DNA of 41,126 nucleotides from ANME-2 cluster archaeon (GTDB taxonomy: Archaea > Halobacteriota > Methanosarcinia > Methanosarcinales > Methanocomedenaceae), in NCBI GenBank assembly GCA_014237145.1, contig JAAXOC010000111.1, positions 1 to 41,126 of the forward strand, written 5' to 3'. The notes beneath the pieces were generated by a model. It had not been told where the DNA came from. It worked only from the letters and a program-made list of their open reading frames with translations, and did no database searches. This document shows, in pieces, positions 23,525 through 32,419 of the stretch. Positions within the stretch are counted from its first letter, which is position 1. Every line of letters begins with the position of its first letter. The translations under genes were made by a program, and so were the position numbers.

Positions 23525-24542
23525 GCATTTCCATAATGTAGATCATACCAGATATTTGGTAAAGGTGAACTGTCGTTTCTCCTACAAGGCCGGACTCAAT
23601 TTTGTTCCTCACATCCCAGTATCTGTCAGGCAGTACATTGAACCGGATCAGTGCCTTACCTATACTATGCTCTTTTAATGATCGTTTGATCTTATTACAG
23701 TCAAATGTGACCTTGTCAAGCACACGATATCTATTCTTGAAAAATGGTGAATCAATGTTCGATAAAGAGGTTAACAGGCTCCGTCTGGCATCAATCTTTA
23801 CGAGGCCCATATTTATGTTCAATTCGGCTGCAAGCTCCCCCAGCAGTTCCGCCTTCACCACAATAGGGTCGGGCTCAAAAGCATAAGGCAGAATTTCATC
23901 AGTCTCAGGTATTCCAGCCGGTACGGATACGCCCGACTCCAGCCTGTAATGCCTGTCCCCTTTCAACACCACAGCCGACCTCTCACAACTTTTCAGCGGC
24001 CCGAAGTACAGTGTCAGCCTGTTTAACTGTCCGTCCACGCTCAGGTACTCGCGTTCGCAATCAAAATCTATGCGTCCTGGCGGCATCTGTGGCGGGGCCT
24101 CGAAAGCAAAACTGCCTGTCACATCCCTGTATGCCTCCATCACCATCGGAATTCCTGGCCGCAGGCTGTCAGTCTGCCGCACATCCTCCTCGGCGGGCCG
24201 GGCCGGGTCGCTGAAGATAACATCTGCATCGGCAACCTGCTCCACCACCTGGGGCGACAGGGCATCCCCCTCAATAAAAGTGATGTTGTCCACGCCATAC
24301 ACTCCGGCATTACGGCGGGCACACTCCAGTCTTTCACGGTCTATGTCAATTCCGTAAACGCTATCGTATTCCTTTGCAAAGCAAACGGCCTGTCCCCCTA
24401 TCCCGCAGCTGATATCGGCAAGCACACTGCACTTAAGCCGCCCGGCCCGGTAGCGACCTACAACCTCGGGCGTGGCAAACCGGAGTCCATCGCCGCAGGT
24501 AAACACCGATTTGCTGAACTTGGGACTTTTTGTTCGTTCCAT
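23487..24542 (-). CDS. Class I SAM methyltransferase with THUMP-like C-terminus
   Basis: A 351-residue SAM-dependent methyltransferase. FATPEVVGRYRAGRL precedes motif I LADISCGIGGQAVCFAKEYD, then VYGIDIDRERLECARRNAGV and FIEGDALS. Motif IV is DVIFSDPARPAEE. The last 90 residues (LKEHSIGKALIRFNVLPDRY, then VHLYQISGMIYIMEML) resemble the THUMP-like domain of archaeal and bacterial RNA methyltransferases. Substrate is probably tRNA or rRNA, unproven. It lies 21 bases downstream of gltX on the same strand, so a translation-related operon is likely. Confidence 0.75.
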   Translation of the reverse strand: MERTKSPKFSKSVFTCGDGLRFATPEVVGRYRAGRLKCSVLADISCGIGGQAVCFAKEYDSVYGIDIDRERLECARRNAGVYGVDNITFIEGDALSPQVVEQVADADVIFSDPARPAEEDVRQTDSLRPGIPMVMEAYRDVTGSFAFEAPPQMPPGRIDFDCEREYLSVDGQLNRLTLYFGPLKSCERSAVVLKGDRHYRLESGVSVPAGIPETDEILPYAFEPDPIVVKAELLGELAAELNINMGLVKIDARRSLLTSLSNIDSPFFKNRYRVLDKVTFDCNKIKRSLKEHSIGKALIRFNVLPDRYWDVRNKIESGLVGETTVHLYQISGMIYIMEMLKSEPSNHSATG

Positions 24543-24563
24543 TGCTCTATCGTACTTACTTGC

Positions 24564-26258
24564 TTACTTGTGCGTGAAATAAGCGATAACTTTGCCGTTT
24601 GCACTATCTATTCTCACATACCCGAACCGCTCAAACTGCACCACCCTGTCCAGGTCGGTCGCAATACCAGCCTCTCCGGTACCTGTGATCTCACCCTCGG
24701 GCGTAAGCACCTTCACAGGTATGCCGTCCACAGGCGCCCAGTGTATGATGCGCCCGCCCTCCTTCTTCATGGTCTCAATGTCACGTCCTGCAAACTCGGC
24801 CGTGCCCTGCCCCGTGATCCTGATATTGTACAGGTCTTTCAACCTGAACAGGTCGCCGGGTTTTGCATTACTGATGTCCTGGCTGCACACCAATACACTA
24901 CTTTCTACCGTAATCTCCCTGAAGCCCCTGTCCACAGATGGATGCAGCGGCAGTTTCGCGTCTGTGACCTGTGATCCTGAAATGTCCAGTCTGACCGGGT
25001 CCCATACAAAGAAATAACGGTTAGCATCAGCATCGATCAGCTTGCGGTTCTCAGCATACAGGTTATCCAGGCTCAGGTTCACATCGGTCTCGCCCACACC
25101 CATGTCAATAAAGAACTTGCGCAATGCTTCAGGGCGAATCCCCTGGCGGCGCAGTGCCCTAAGCGTGGGTAACCCGGGGTCATCCCAACCGGAATATTCG
25201 CCAGCCTCAATGGCTTTTCCCAGGCCGCTGGTACTGAACTTACCGAACTCGTGCATTTTCACCCTGCCCCAGTGTGAGGTATGGGGATAGGTCCAGCCCA
25301 GGTAATTGTAAACGTATTTCTGCCGCAGTTCGCTGTCCATCAGGTCCTTGCCCCTGATGATATGTGTCATACCCAGCAGGTGGTCCTCAATTGCACCTTC
25401 AAAATCCAGCAGCGGCCAGACTACATACTTATCACCCACTTCCGGGCGGGGGTGCAGTGTCCTGATCACCCGAAACGCGCCCCAATCACGCAGCGCCGGA
25501 TCCTTGTGCTTGATATCGGTCTTGATACGCAGCACCACAGTGCGCTCCTCGTACTCCCCTGCAAGCATCCGATTCCACTCATGCAGGTGGTGCTCAGGAG
25601 GTAAGTCCCTGTGGGGGCATGCCTGCTTGTTATCCTTCAGTTCCTTGAACTCTGCCTGTGTGCAGGTGCACACGTAGGCATGCCCTGCCTTGATGAGCTT
25701 CTCTGCATATTCGTAATACACGGGTAGCCTGTCCGATGCTATTACTACTTCATCAGGTTCGGCACCCAGCCAGCGGCAGTCCTCAAGGTACCAGTCGTAG
25801 GCTTCCAGCATTGGGCGCTTGGTCACGGGGTCGGTGTCGTCGAACCTGATGATGAACTTGCCGCCGTAATTCTTCACGTACTCGCTGTTGACCACGATAC
25901 CGCGGGTGCTGCCCAGTGTGGGCGGGCCGTTGGGATTGGGTGCGAACCTCATGACCACACCACCTTTTGCATCGGGAAGTTCCTTCAGCCCCTTGTCAGG
26001 CTCCTTGCGCTGCGTGAGTTCTTCAATCAGTTCAGGCGCTAATGCTTGCAGTTCAGCCTGCCATTCTTCCGGAGTCCCTGATGCGATATCCTTTAAAAAT
26101 GTGCCGATCAACGGCGAGATTTCCTTTGCCCTCTGCCTAAGCTCTGGATGCTCTCCCATGAGTTTTCCCATGACTGCACCCTGCTGCGGGGCTTTGCCGT
26201 ATTTGACGGCATTCTGGAGAGCGTATTTCTTAACAAGAAGTTCGATATCTGTTTTCAT
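24564..26258 (-). CDS. gltX: Glutamyl-tRNA synthetase GltX (archaeal, probably non-discriminating)
   Basis: A 564-residue class I synthetase that charges tRNA-Glu and, in many archaea, tRNA-Gln. The N-terminal archaeal extension (MKTDIELLVKKYALQNAVKY) precedes the catalytic fold. RFAPNPNGPPTLGSTRG occupies the HIGH site; TLGS replaces HIGH, as I recall in Methanosarcina relatives. FIIRFDDTDP, YVCTCTQAEFKELKDNKQAC (Zn-like Cys), LLGMTHIIRGKDLMDSELRQ and KFSTSGLGKAI (KMSKS equivalent) follow. The C-terminus is the beta-barrel anticodon domain typical of archaea. ATG 26258 is chosen over an in-frame extension to 26285 because family similarity starts there. Confidence 0.95.
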   Translation of the reverse strand: MKTDIELLVKKYALQNAVKYGKAPQQGAVMGKLMGEHPELRQRAKEISPLIGTFLKDIASGTPEEWQAELQALAPELIEELTQRKEPDKGLKELPDAKGGVVMRFAPNPNGPPTLGSTRGIVVNSEYVKNYGGKFIIRFDDTDPVTKRPMLEAYDWYLEDCRWLGAEPDEVVIASDRLPVYYEYAEKLIKAGHAYVCTCTQAEFKELKDNKQACPHRDLPPEHHLHEWNRMLAGEYEERTVVLRIKTDIKHKDPALRDWGAFRVIRTLHPRPEVGDKYVVWPLLDFEGAIEDHLLGMTHIIRGKDLMDSELRQKYVYNYLGWTYPHTSHWGRVKMHEFGKFSTSGLGKAIEAGEYSGWDDPGLPTLRALRRQGIRPEALRKFFIDMGVGETDVNLSLDNLYAENRKLIDADANRYFFVWDPVRLDISGSQVTDAKLPLHPSVDRGFREITVESSVLVCSQDISNAKPGDLFRLKDLYNIRITGQGTAEFAGRDIETMKKEGGRIIHWAPVDGIPVKVLTPEGEITGTGEAGIATDLDRVVQFERFGYVRIDSANGKVIAYFTHK

Positions 26259-26439
26259 ATAGAGTTCATGATGTACTGGTACCACATAATTATTTGCTAA
26301 TTTCGCACGTACCGCACAACAGCACCGGACGCTTCATATCCTGCCCCGACGATGTAGAATAAACCGTTTCAGGAAATAATAAAAAGTCTCGAAGGTCAAA
26401 TGAAATGGTTCACGATGTATTGAGCCATTCCAGTTAATG

Positions 26440-27492
26440 CTAACGTATCCTCTTCTTTGGTTTAGGCAATATACCATTATCCATTTCTTCGATATCATAT
26501 TCATCAAGGATCTCCCCTACGATCTCTTCAATGATATCTTCCATGGATAACAACCCCACCACATTCTGTTTCTCATCAACCACTACTGTTATCTGGATCT
26601 TCCTGAACTGGAGTTCCTTGAATATGGAAGCGATCTTGCGGTCACTCCTGACCGTTAATATGGGTCTCAATATCTCTTCAACACTCATTCTTTCAAGTTC
26701 TTCATCCCGGTATTTTAGCAGGTCTTTGGCATATATCATGCCTATGATATTGTCAAAATCATCCTTCCAGACAGGAAGCCTTGAATGGCCGGACTCATTG
26801 ATCTTTTCAAGTGCCGTATCAAGGGTTATGGTATTTTCAACCGTTACCATGTCGGCCTTATAGGTCATGGCCGTCTTTGCTTTCTTGTCAGTGAACTTGA
26901 ACACCTTATGGATATAGTCCTGCTCATGACGCTCGAACACGCCTTCTTCCACCCCAACCTTGAGTAAGAGTTTTATCTGGTCTTCTGTGATAAAGGGGTT
27001 CCTGATCTTTTCCTTTACCCCTAAAATTCTCAGTACTATGCGGGTGATCTGGGTGAAAATAAACACAACTGGGTATAGTATCCTGGTAAGTAATTCCAGC
27101 AGCCCTGCAATCTTCAGGGAATATGTATCAGCATGCCGGGTGGCAAAGGTCTTTGGGACGATCTCCCCGAATACCAGGATAACCACTGTCATTACACCGG
27201 TAGCTATAGCAATACCCATATTACCAAAATAATTCAATGTCAGGGCAGTGACAAGCACGGAAGCAGTCACATTCACGATGTTGTTACCCACAAGAATTGT
27301 GGTAATGAATTTTTCAGGATGCTGCAGTTCCTTATGGATGATATTGGCATTCTTATCCCCTTTTTCAGCCAGGTGGAGCATCTTAATTCGGTTTACTGAA
27401 ATAAAAGCGGTCTCGGAAGATGAAAAAAAAGCCGATAGTCCTATCAGTATTATAACTGATAAAACCTCAATTAATGTTATTAGATCAATCAC
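26440..27492 (-). CDS. CNNM/CorC-type membrane protein (DUF21 plus CBS pair)
   Basis: A 350-residue integral membrane protein. The DUF21 domain (residues 1-180) has SVIILIGLSAFFSSSETAFI, the typical FFSxSETA start, then ILVGNNIVNVTASVLVTALT and VILVFGEIVPKTFATRHAD. Two CBS domains follow: MTYKADMVTVENTITLDTAL (with HSRLPVWKDDFDNIIGMIYA) and PILTVRSDRKIASIFKELQF (ending VVGLLSMEDIIEEIVGEILD). The usual C-terminal CorC_HlyC domain is missing; it ends PKPKKRIR. Probably involved in magnesium or cobalt transport. It is preceded by the initiator tRNA. Confidence 0.9.
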   Translation of the reverse strand: MIDLITLIEVLSVIILIGLSAFFSSSETAFISVNRIKMLHLAEKGDKNANIIHKELQHPEKFITTILVGNNIVNVTASVLVTALTLNYFGNMGIAIATGVMTVVILVFGEIVPKTFATRHADTYSLKIAGLLELLTRILYPVVFIFTQITRIVLRILGVKEKIRNPFITEDQIKLLLKVGVEEGVFERHEQDYIHKVFKFTDKKAKTAMTYKADMVTVENTITLDTALEKINESGHSRLPVWKDDFDNIIGMIYAKDLLKYRDEELERMSVEEILRPILTVRSDRKIASIFKELQFRKIQITVVVDEKQNVVGLLSMEDIIEEIVGEILDEYDIEEMDNGILPKPKKRIR

Positions 27493-27568
27493 TGCTTTAT
27501 TAACCCACTTTTATTAACTTCAATTGGTATTTGGTTCGTATACTTAAAAATTTTTCTGATAAATAAGA

Positions 27569-27643
27569 TAGCGGGGCATGGATTCGAACCATGGATCTAC
27601 GGGTTATGAGCCCGTCGGGATTTCCTGACTACCCCACCCCGCT
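27569..27643 (-). tRNA. Initiator tRNA-Met (CAU)
   Basis: A full cloverleaf on the minus strand: acceptor stem AGCGGGG/CCCCGCT, an anticodon stem ACGGG-CTCATAA-CCCGT, and T arm CATGG-TTCGAAT-CCATG. The anticodon is CAT. The A1-U72 pair and the three G-C pairs next to the anticodon loop (GGG/CCC) are marks of archaeal initiator tRNA rather than elongator Met or tRNA-Ile2. Discriminator base A; CCA is not encoded. No intron. Confidence 0.95.
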
Positions 27644-27764
27644 TTTATGGTACTGAATAGGTAAGGGTAAGGGCTTAGATAAGTGATTATTAGTCATAAA
27701 GCCTTCGGTGAATTTTTTCAGGTGCGGTTTATGATTGGATGTGTAGCAATTCTGCTGCCTTTTC

Positions 27765-27890
27765 TTAGAGTTCTACAATTTTTCCTGCAGTTCCGAGGTA
27801 TTTTTGCCATACTTGTTTGGGCTTGCCATAAACTTTTGCCATTTTAACAGCATACCAATATATACGACATTTGATCTTCTTCCTTTTCAA
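27765..27890 (-). pseudogene. IS1634-type transposase N-terminal remnant
   Basis: From TTG 27890 the minus strand reads LKRKKIKCRIYWYAVKMAK then VYGKPKQVWQKYLGTAGKI and VEL before TAA. The WYAVKMAKV-x-GKP-x-VWQKYLGTA pattern is the start of IS1634/IS4-like transposases common in Methanosarcinales. Nothing further of the enzyme remains and no terminal repeats are visible. It sits about 120 bases downstream of the 5' end of the tRNA gene. The rest of 27644-28031 holds no other gene. Confidence 0.55.
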
Positions 27891-27938
27891 TGTATAGGAA
27901 ATTATATATTTACCTATAGGTTAACAAAACACAGGAAG

Positions 27939-27948
27939 TTTATATACC
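27939..27948 (+). promoter_or_regulatory. TATA box upstream of marker protein 12 gene
   Basis: TTTATATACC preceded by purine-rich ACAGGAAG (BRE-like). Transcription would begin near 27970, leaving a leader of about 60 bases before ATG 28032. Confidence 0.5.
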
Positions 27949-28031
27949 ACAACAAGGAAATTTGCATAAAATTTCTGTAACTAAATGTTAAAATCAATTA
28001 ACTTAATACGCATTAGAAATTCCAGATTAAT

Positions 28032-28997
28032 ATGTTCGTAGGGATTGACCACGGTACCACATTCATGCGGTTTGCATCATCGGATGACAAAGTATTCAGT
28101 ATCCTGAGACAGGATGCTGCAGCAATGCCAGGGCATGAACTGCTGCATAATATCCTGCAGGGCCTGGATGTGTCAAAGAACGATATCCGGATGATTGCAG
28201 TTACTTATTCCATGGGTGATGGTATAGACCGCATCACACCCATTGACCGGGTGCCTGACAGGGGTATTACAAGCCGTGACGGTGCAGGGCTTCATGTGGG
28301 CGGGGGAACCCATGTCTATGATACCATAAAGGATTCAGGCATACCTGCCGTTGTGATCCCAGGGCTACACAGGGGCAACACACCGGATGCCCGGTTCAAT
28401 GTATTCTCTCACGGGGCCAGTCCCGAAAAGCTGGGTATTACCTACCATGCCCATAAAATGGGATATGATAATTTCATAGTCTCTGATATCAGTTCTAACA
28501 CAGTAACGCTGGCAGCAGCACATGGACGGCTATTGGGTGCTATCGATGCCTGTATCTTTGCACCCGGAATACACCATGGACCACTGGACCTTTCAGCTAT
28601 CAGGGACGTTGATTCCGGTCTGTATACTGCCAATGAGGCCTTCACGCGAGCGGGTGTGACCAGTATGACCGGACACTCCGGCATTTATGAGCTTTTGGAC
28701 GATTTCAACAAAGGTGATGAAAATGCTGTCCTGGCAGTTGATACTCTTGCATTGTTCGCATCAATGGAGATCGTGTCAATGACCCTTCCCTTAAAAGAAA
28801 TGGGTGTGCATAGCCCGGAAGTTTTCATCTCAGGTTCGGTCAGTGAGATACAATATATAAAAGAGAAAATTGAGGATCATATTAGCTGCAAGGTAAAGTC
28901 CCTTGGGATATGGAGTGCTGCAAAAGGGTGTGCCTGCATTGCAGAAGATGTGTTTAATGGAGCAGGACATATACTTGGGATAGACGTAGATGCCTGA
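28032..28997 (+). CDS. Methanogenesis marker protein 12
   Basis: A 321-residue protein of the actin-like/ASKHA fold group known as methanogenesis marker 12, found in methanogens and related methane-oxidising archaea. The first strand MFVGIDHGTTFMRFASSDDK is the phosphate-1-like loop. Other features are VTYSMGDGIDRITPIDRVPD, GLHVGGGTHVYDTIKDSGIP, VIPGLHRGNTPDARFNVFSH and FISGSVSEIQYIKEKIEDHI. ATG 28032 has only a weak ribosome-binding site. It precedes the pyrimidine genes by about 70 bases but probably has its own promoter. Precise function unknown; its presence supports a methane-metabolising archaeon. Confidence 0.85.
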   Translation: MFVGIDHGTTFMRFASSDDKVFSILRQDAAAMPGHELLHNILQGLDVSKNDIRMIAVTYSMGDGIDRITPIDRVPDRGITSRDGAGLHVGGGTHVYDTIKDSGIPAVVIPGLHRGNTPDARFNVFSHGASPEKLGITYHAHKMGYDNFIVSDISSNTVTLAAAHGRLLGAIDACIFAPGIHHGPLDLSAIRDVDSGLYTANEAFTRAGVTSMTGHSGIYELLDDFNKGDENAVLAVDTLALFASMEIVSMTLPLKEMGVHSPEVFISGSVSEIQYIKEKIEDHISCKVKSLGIWSAAKGCACIAEDVFNGAGHILGIDVDA

Positions 28998-29065
28998 TGA
29001 AGATCTGGTAAAGGTCATGCTTCATTTCAATAAGTTTAAATCAGGATATCGCCATATTACTTCCG

Positions 29066-29989
29066 ATGAGGTTCGAGCGCCGCCATATAATCTCAATGAA
29101 GGATTTTACCCGGGACGAGATGGATTATATCCTGGACCGGGCCGCTAAACTTGAACCGTTGGCAAGGGGCGGCAGGTCTGACCTTCTGGCCGGTAAGATA
29201 CTTGCACTATTATTCTACGAACCAAGTACCAGGACCAGGATGTCCTTTGAGACCGCCATGCTCAGGCTTGGTGGGCATGTCCTGAACCTTGGCTCCAAAG
29301 AGGCTACCAGTATTGTAAAAGGTGAGACACTTGCAGATATGATCCGGGTGGTCAGTACTTATTCCGATGCCATAGTACAGCGGCACCCCAGTGAAGGTTC
29401 GGCGCTAATGGCTGCCGAATTTTCATCCGTTCCCATTATAAACGGCGGCGATGGTGCCGGGCATCATCCCACGCAAACACTACTGGACCTGTACACGATC
29501 AGAAAGGAGAGCCATCTTGACAATCTTGATATTGCGATCGTAGGGGACCTGAAATATGGTCGAACTGTCCATTCCCTGACTTATGCCCTGTCATTATATG
29601 GCGCAAACATCACTCTTGTCTCACCCCCACAGTTAAAGATGCCTGACCAGATCAAGGCTGACCTGAAGGCCAGGGGTGCCAGGGTCCGTGAGACAGAGAA
29701 CCTTGGGGAGATACTGGACAGCATTGATGTGCTGTACATGACCCGCATCCAGAAAGAACGTTTTCCTGATCCTACTGAATATAAAAAGGTGGCAGGTGCC
29801 TATAAGATCACTACCGAACATCTTGGGAACGTAAGGGATAGTATGATAATAATGCATCCGCTCCCAAGGGTGTATGAGATTGATAGTTCAGTGGATACTT
29901 CTTCACATGCCCGTTATTTTGAGCAGTCTTTCTATGGCGTACCCATCAGGATGGCCCTGCTTACTATCGTAATGGGGGTAGAGGTATGA
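29066..29989 (+). CDS. pyrB: Aspartate carbamoyltransferase catalytic subunit PyrB
   Basis: Catalyses the first committed step of pyrimidine synthesis. At 307 residues it has the usual length. FYEPSTRTRMSFETAMLRLG contains the carbamoyl-phosphate STRTR motif, LGSKEATSIVKGETLADMIR the 80s loop (Ser and Lys), INGGDGAGHHPTQTLLDLYT the HPTQ motif, and MHPLPRVYEID the C-terminal substrate loop. The start MRFERRHIISMKDFTRDEMD is typical. It overlaps pyrI by 4 bp (ATGA). Confidence 0.96.
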   Translation: MRFERRHIISMKDFTRDEMDYILDRAAKLEPLARGGRSDLLAGKILALLFYEPSTRTRMSFETAMLRLGGHVLNLGSKEATSIVKGETLADMIRVVSTYSDAIVQRHPSEGSALMAAEFSSVPIINGGDGAGHHPTQTLLDLYTIRKESHLDNLDIAIVGDLKYGRTVHSLTYALSLYGANITLVSPPQLKMPDQIKADLKARGARVRETENLGEILDSIDVLYMTRIQKERFPDPTEYKKVAGAYKITTEHLGNVRDSMIIMHPLPRVYEIDSSVDTSSHARYFEQSFYGVPIRMALLTIVMGVEV

Positions 29990-30450
29990 GTGCTGAAAAA
30001 GAATTGAGGGTGCGACCCATTCACAACGGTACTGTCATTGACCGCATATTGGCTGGACAGGCCATGAACGTACTTAAGATACTGGGGATAAAAGGTGCAT
30101 ATAGTGAAGTTGTAACCATGGCTATGAATGTTCCCAGCAAGGCACTTGGACATAAGGATATAGTTAAGATAGAGAACAGGGAACTGGAAGAAAAAGAATT
30201 GGACAAGATATCATTGATATCTCCCGGGGCCACTATCAATATTATCCGGGATTTCGAAGTGGCAGATAAATACCAGGTAGAACTGCCGGAAATGGTGGAA
30301 AGTATGGTGAAGTGCATCAATCCCAATTGTATATCGAACACAAATGAACCTGTTACCTCAAAGTTCAAAGTAAAAAAAGACCCTATACAATTGAGATGCA
30401 TTTATTGTGAAAATATTATTATTGAAAACATAGCCGAGCATCTGCTATGA
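29986..30450 (+). CDS. pyrI: Aspartate carbamoyltransferase regulatory subunit PyrI
   Basis: The nucleotide-binding regulatory chain, 154 residues. The allosteric domain has LRVRPIHNGTVIDRILAGQA (His and Lys/Arg contacts to CTP/ATP), AMNVPSKALGHKDIVKIENR and ISPGATINIIRDFEV. The zinc domain has the four-Cys pattern C-x4-C (CINPNC) and C-x2-C (CIYC) near residues 109-141, which links regulatory to catalytic chains. Translational coupling to pyrB matches the archaeal and enterobacterial operon order. Feedback by nucleotides is expected from the family. Confidence 0.96.
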   Translation: MSAEKELRVRPIHNGTVIDRILAGQAMNVLKILGIKGAYSEVVTMAMNVPSKALGHKDIVKIENRELEEKELDKISLISPGATINIIRDFEVADKYQVELPEMVESMVKCINPNCISNTNEPVTSKFKVKKDPIQLRCIYCENIIIENIAEHLL

Positions 30451-30462
30451 GGAGGTCGTGAA

Positions 30463-30828
30463 ATGACAGAGATTAATCGTGTCTTGCTGCTCTTGAAAAA
30501 TATGGTCTATGAGAGCACCAGTCCCCAGGAGACCGTCAGGTTCGCAAAATACTATCGAAAAAAAGGGCTTGATGTTATGGTGGTATTGTGGGGGCCTATG
30601 GGTGTGCTGCTGGGTAAGAAGGATAAGTATGGGGCCCAGGCGTATGATAAATCTGTTAATGACTGCATAGATATGGGAGTCAGGTTCAAATGTTGTGATC
30701 TGGCATGTTCAATGATGGGGATATGCAATTATGATTTGATAGAGGGGATTGAAATTGTGGAGTCATATGAAGTGGCTGAAATGTTCCTGGAATATCAAAA
30801 GGATGGTCAGCTTATAATAAGTTTATAG
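30463..30828 (+). CDS. DsrE/DsrF-like family protein
   Basis: A 121-residue protein with the DsrE fold: VLLLLKNMVYESTSPQETVR, then KKGLDVMVVLWGPMGVLLGK and MGVRFKCCDLACSMMGICNY, ending with ESYEVAEMFLEYQKDGQLI. The clustered cysteines at the position where DsrE-type proteins carry a reactive Cys suggest sulphur-related or redox chemistry. GAGGAGG lies just before ATG 30463, 12 bases after the pyrI stop, so it is probably the third gene of the pyr operon, although its link to pyrimidines is not obvious. Confidence 0.75.
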   Translation: MTEINRVLLLLKNMVYESTSPQETVRFAKYYRKKGLDVMVVLWGPMGVLLGKKDKYGAQAYDKSVNDCIDMGVRFKCCDLACSMMGICNYDLIEGIEIVESYEVAEMFLEYQKDGQLIISL

Positions 30829-31151
30829 TTTTTCATGGTATATAATGTATAAATTTCTCCTCAAATCTTGTACAGTTTACGTAGATATAATTTTAAAAAG
30901 TGTGTGCGGAAACATTAATGGTTAATAACATACAATTAAAACATATATCAGATTGGCATATCAATTGTCAGAAAAATGCTTACTTCGTTTGCATTTTCTA
31001 AGCCCTGCAGGAAAGTATGTACTTTTCTATACGTTAAAAAAAATTAATATGGAATATCGTGTGCATGAATTTAAGTAAAATAAATATCATGTATATTTAG
31101 TAAATATGATCAATATTTATAATTTTAGTTATTTATTAGAGGCATGTTAAT
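30829..31151. other. Intergenic region with small hairpins
   Basis: No gene is supported in these 323 bases. AGAAAAATGC at 30970-30979 pairs with GCATTTTCT at 30991-30999 (one bulge), and GAAAGTA-TG-TACTTTTC lies at 31011-31027. Near the next gene, AAATATCAT and ATGATCAATATTT form an inverted repeat around 31080-31120, with TATA-like AT-rich sequence. These may be the CBS regulator's operator or promoter. Confidence 0.35.
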
Positions 31152-32027
31152 ATGGAACTTACACCTATTCAGAAGGAAATTTTAACTGCTTTAATTAATC
31201 TTTATCGCAAGCAAAAAACAGCTGTTAAAGGGGAAAATATAGCAGAGATCATCAACCGTAACCCGGGCACGGTCAGGAACCAGATGCAATCGCTAAAGGC
31301 ATTGGGGCTTGTTGAAGGTGTACCCGGGCCGAAAGGTGGTTATAAAGCCACAGGTGCTACCTACCAGGAGTTAAGTATTGTTGAAATGGATAAAGAGGTA
31401 GTGGTACCTATATATAAAAACCAGCAGTATCTGGAGAATTTAACTGCTGCTGAGATTAGTTTTACCACTGTACGCCATCCTGACACCTGTAACGGTATTA
31501 TCCGCATACTCGGGGATATCCGTGATTTCGATACAGGTGATATCATACAGGTAGGTCCCACTCCTGTTAATAAACTTGTTGTACGCGGAAAGATAATGGG
31601 GCGGGACGATTCATCCAATGCGTTGCTGTTCTCTATCACAGAGATGGTTTCGCTGCCAAAAAGCCCTATAAAGGATCTTGTACCTGATAAGACCATAATC
31701 GTTCCTGCCAGTTCCACTATCCAGGAAGCAGCAAGGATATTCACCAGGAATGATATTCATGGTGCGCCAGTGGAAGATAAGGGCAATATAGTGGGTATAA
31801 TCACATATTCAGATATTGGTAGAACACTTGCCAGCGGAAAGATGAACCTAAAGGTCAGGGAGATCATGACACGGGAGATTATTTCAGTGGATGGCAATAC
31901 ACCACTCTATGACGTTGTCAAGGTCTTTGATGAAAATAAGGTGGGAAGACTCATAATCACCGATGGCGGCAGACATATAGGGATTATCAGTAAGACTGAT
32001 GTACTCCATGAGATGATACTTCATTAG
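31152..32027 (+). CDS. wHTH transcriptional regulator with CBS-domain pair
   Basis: A 291-residue archaeal regulator. A winged helix at residues 1-70 (LTPIQKEILTALINLYRKQK, IAEIINRNPGTVRNQMQSLK, VPGPKGGYKAT) is followed by a middle domain and two CBS domains: LVPDKTIIVPASSTIQEAAR with HGAPVEDKGNIVGIITYSDI, and REIMTREIISVDGNTPLYDV with GRLIITDGGRHIGIISKTDV. CBS pairs usually bind adenosyl ligands such as ATP, AMP or SAM, so it is probably an energy- or metabolite-sensing regulator. Start MELTPIQKEI at ATG 31152; inverted repeats lie just upstream, perhaps for autoregulation. Confidence 0.85.
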   Translation: MELTPIQKEILTALINLYRKQKTAVKGENIAEIINRNPGTVRNQMQSLKALGLVEGVPGPKGGYKATGATYQELSIVEMDKEVVVPIYKNQQYLENLTAAEISFTTVRHPDTCNGIIRILGDIRDFDTGDIIQVGPTPVNKLVVRGKIMGRDDSSNALLFSITEMVSLPKSPIKDLVPDKTIIVPASSTIQEAARIFTRNDIHGAPVEDKGNIVGIITYSDIGRTLASGKMNLKVREIMTREIISVDGNTPLYDVVKVFDENKVGRLIITDGGRHIGIISKTDVLHEMILH

Positions 32028-32037
32028 ATTGACGGAT

Positions 32038-32286
32038 TCATTTTTTCTCGTAGACTCTTATCCCGTCATGATAGATTCTTAATATCCTGTGATATGGGAT
32101 TGATGTACCGTCCGTAGTCTCGAAAAAAGACCTGCCAATGATTCTAAGAGATGACCCTGGTATTGCTTTTGTGTCGCCTGGTGCGCCTCTGTGTATATAG
32201 TATATGGTACAATGGTTGATATCCAATCCTTTCCATTTGATCTCGTTAAGGATATCCCTGGATTTTCTCGATTTTATAGTGTGCAT
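32038..32286 (-). CDS. DUF504 / MJ1316-type RNA-binding protein
   Basis: An 82-residue protein of the DUF504 (UPF0248) family, annotated elsewhere as the MJ1316 RNA cyclic-group end recognition domain. Family features are SRDILNEIKWKGLDINHCTI, YYIHRGAPGDTKAIPGSSLR and GTSIPYHRILRIYHDGIRVY. ATG 32286 is chosen by family length; the frame is open back to GTG 32322 and ATG 32313, and the ribosome-binding site does not decide. It is convergent to the CBS regulator, 10 bases from its stop. Confidence 0.8.
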   Translation of the reverse strand: MHTIKSRKSRDILNEIKWKGLDINHCTIYYIHRGAPGDTKAIPGSSLRIIGRSFFETTDGTSIPYHRILRIYHDGIRVYEKK

Positions 32287-32419
32287 GTCCTTTCCATTAA
32301 ATATACTTCTCATCAAATACACATCTCACCGAATACTCATCCCGTCAAATACCGATAATTTGATGAATAACTATGTCGTAAATGTTGAACAATAAAAAAA
32401 GTTTTCTGGATTGAACTAT

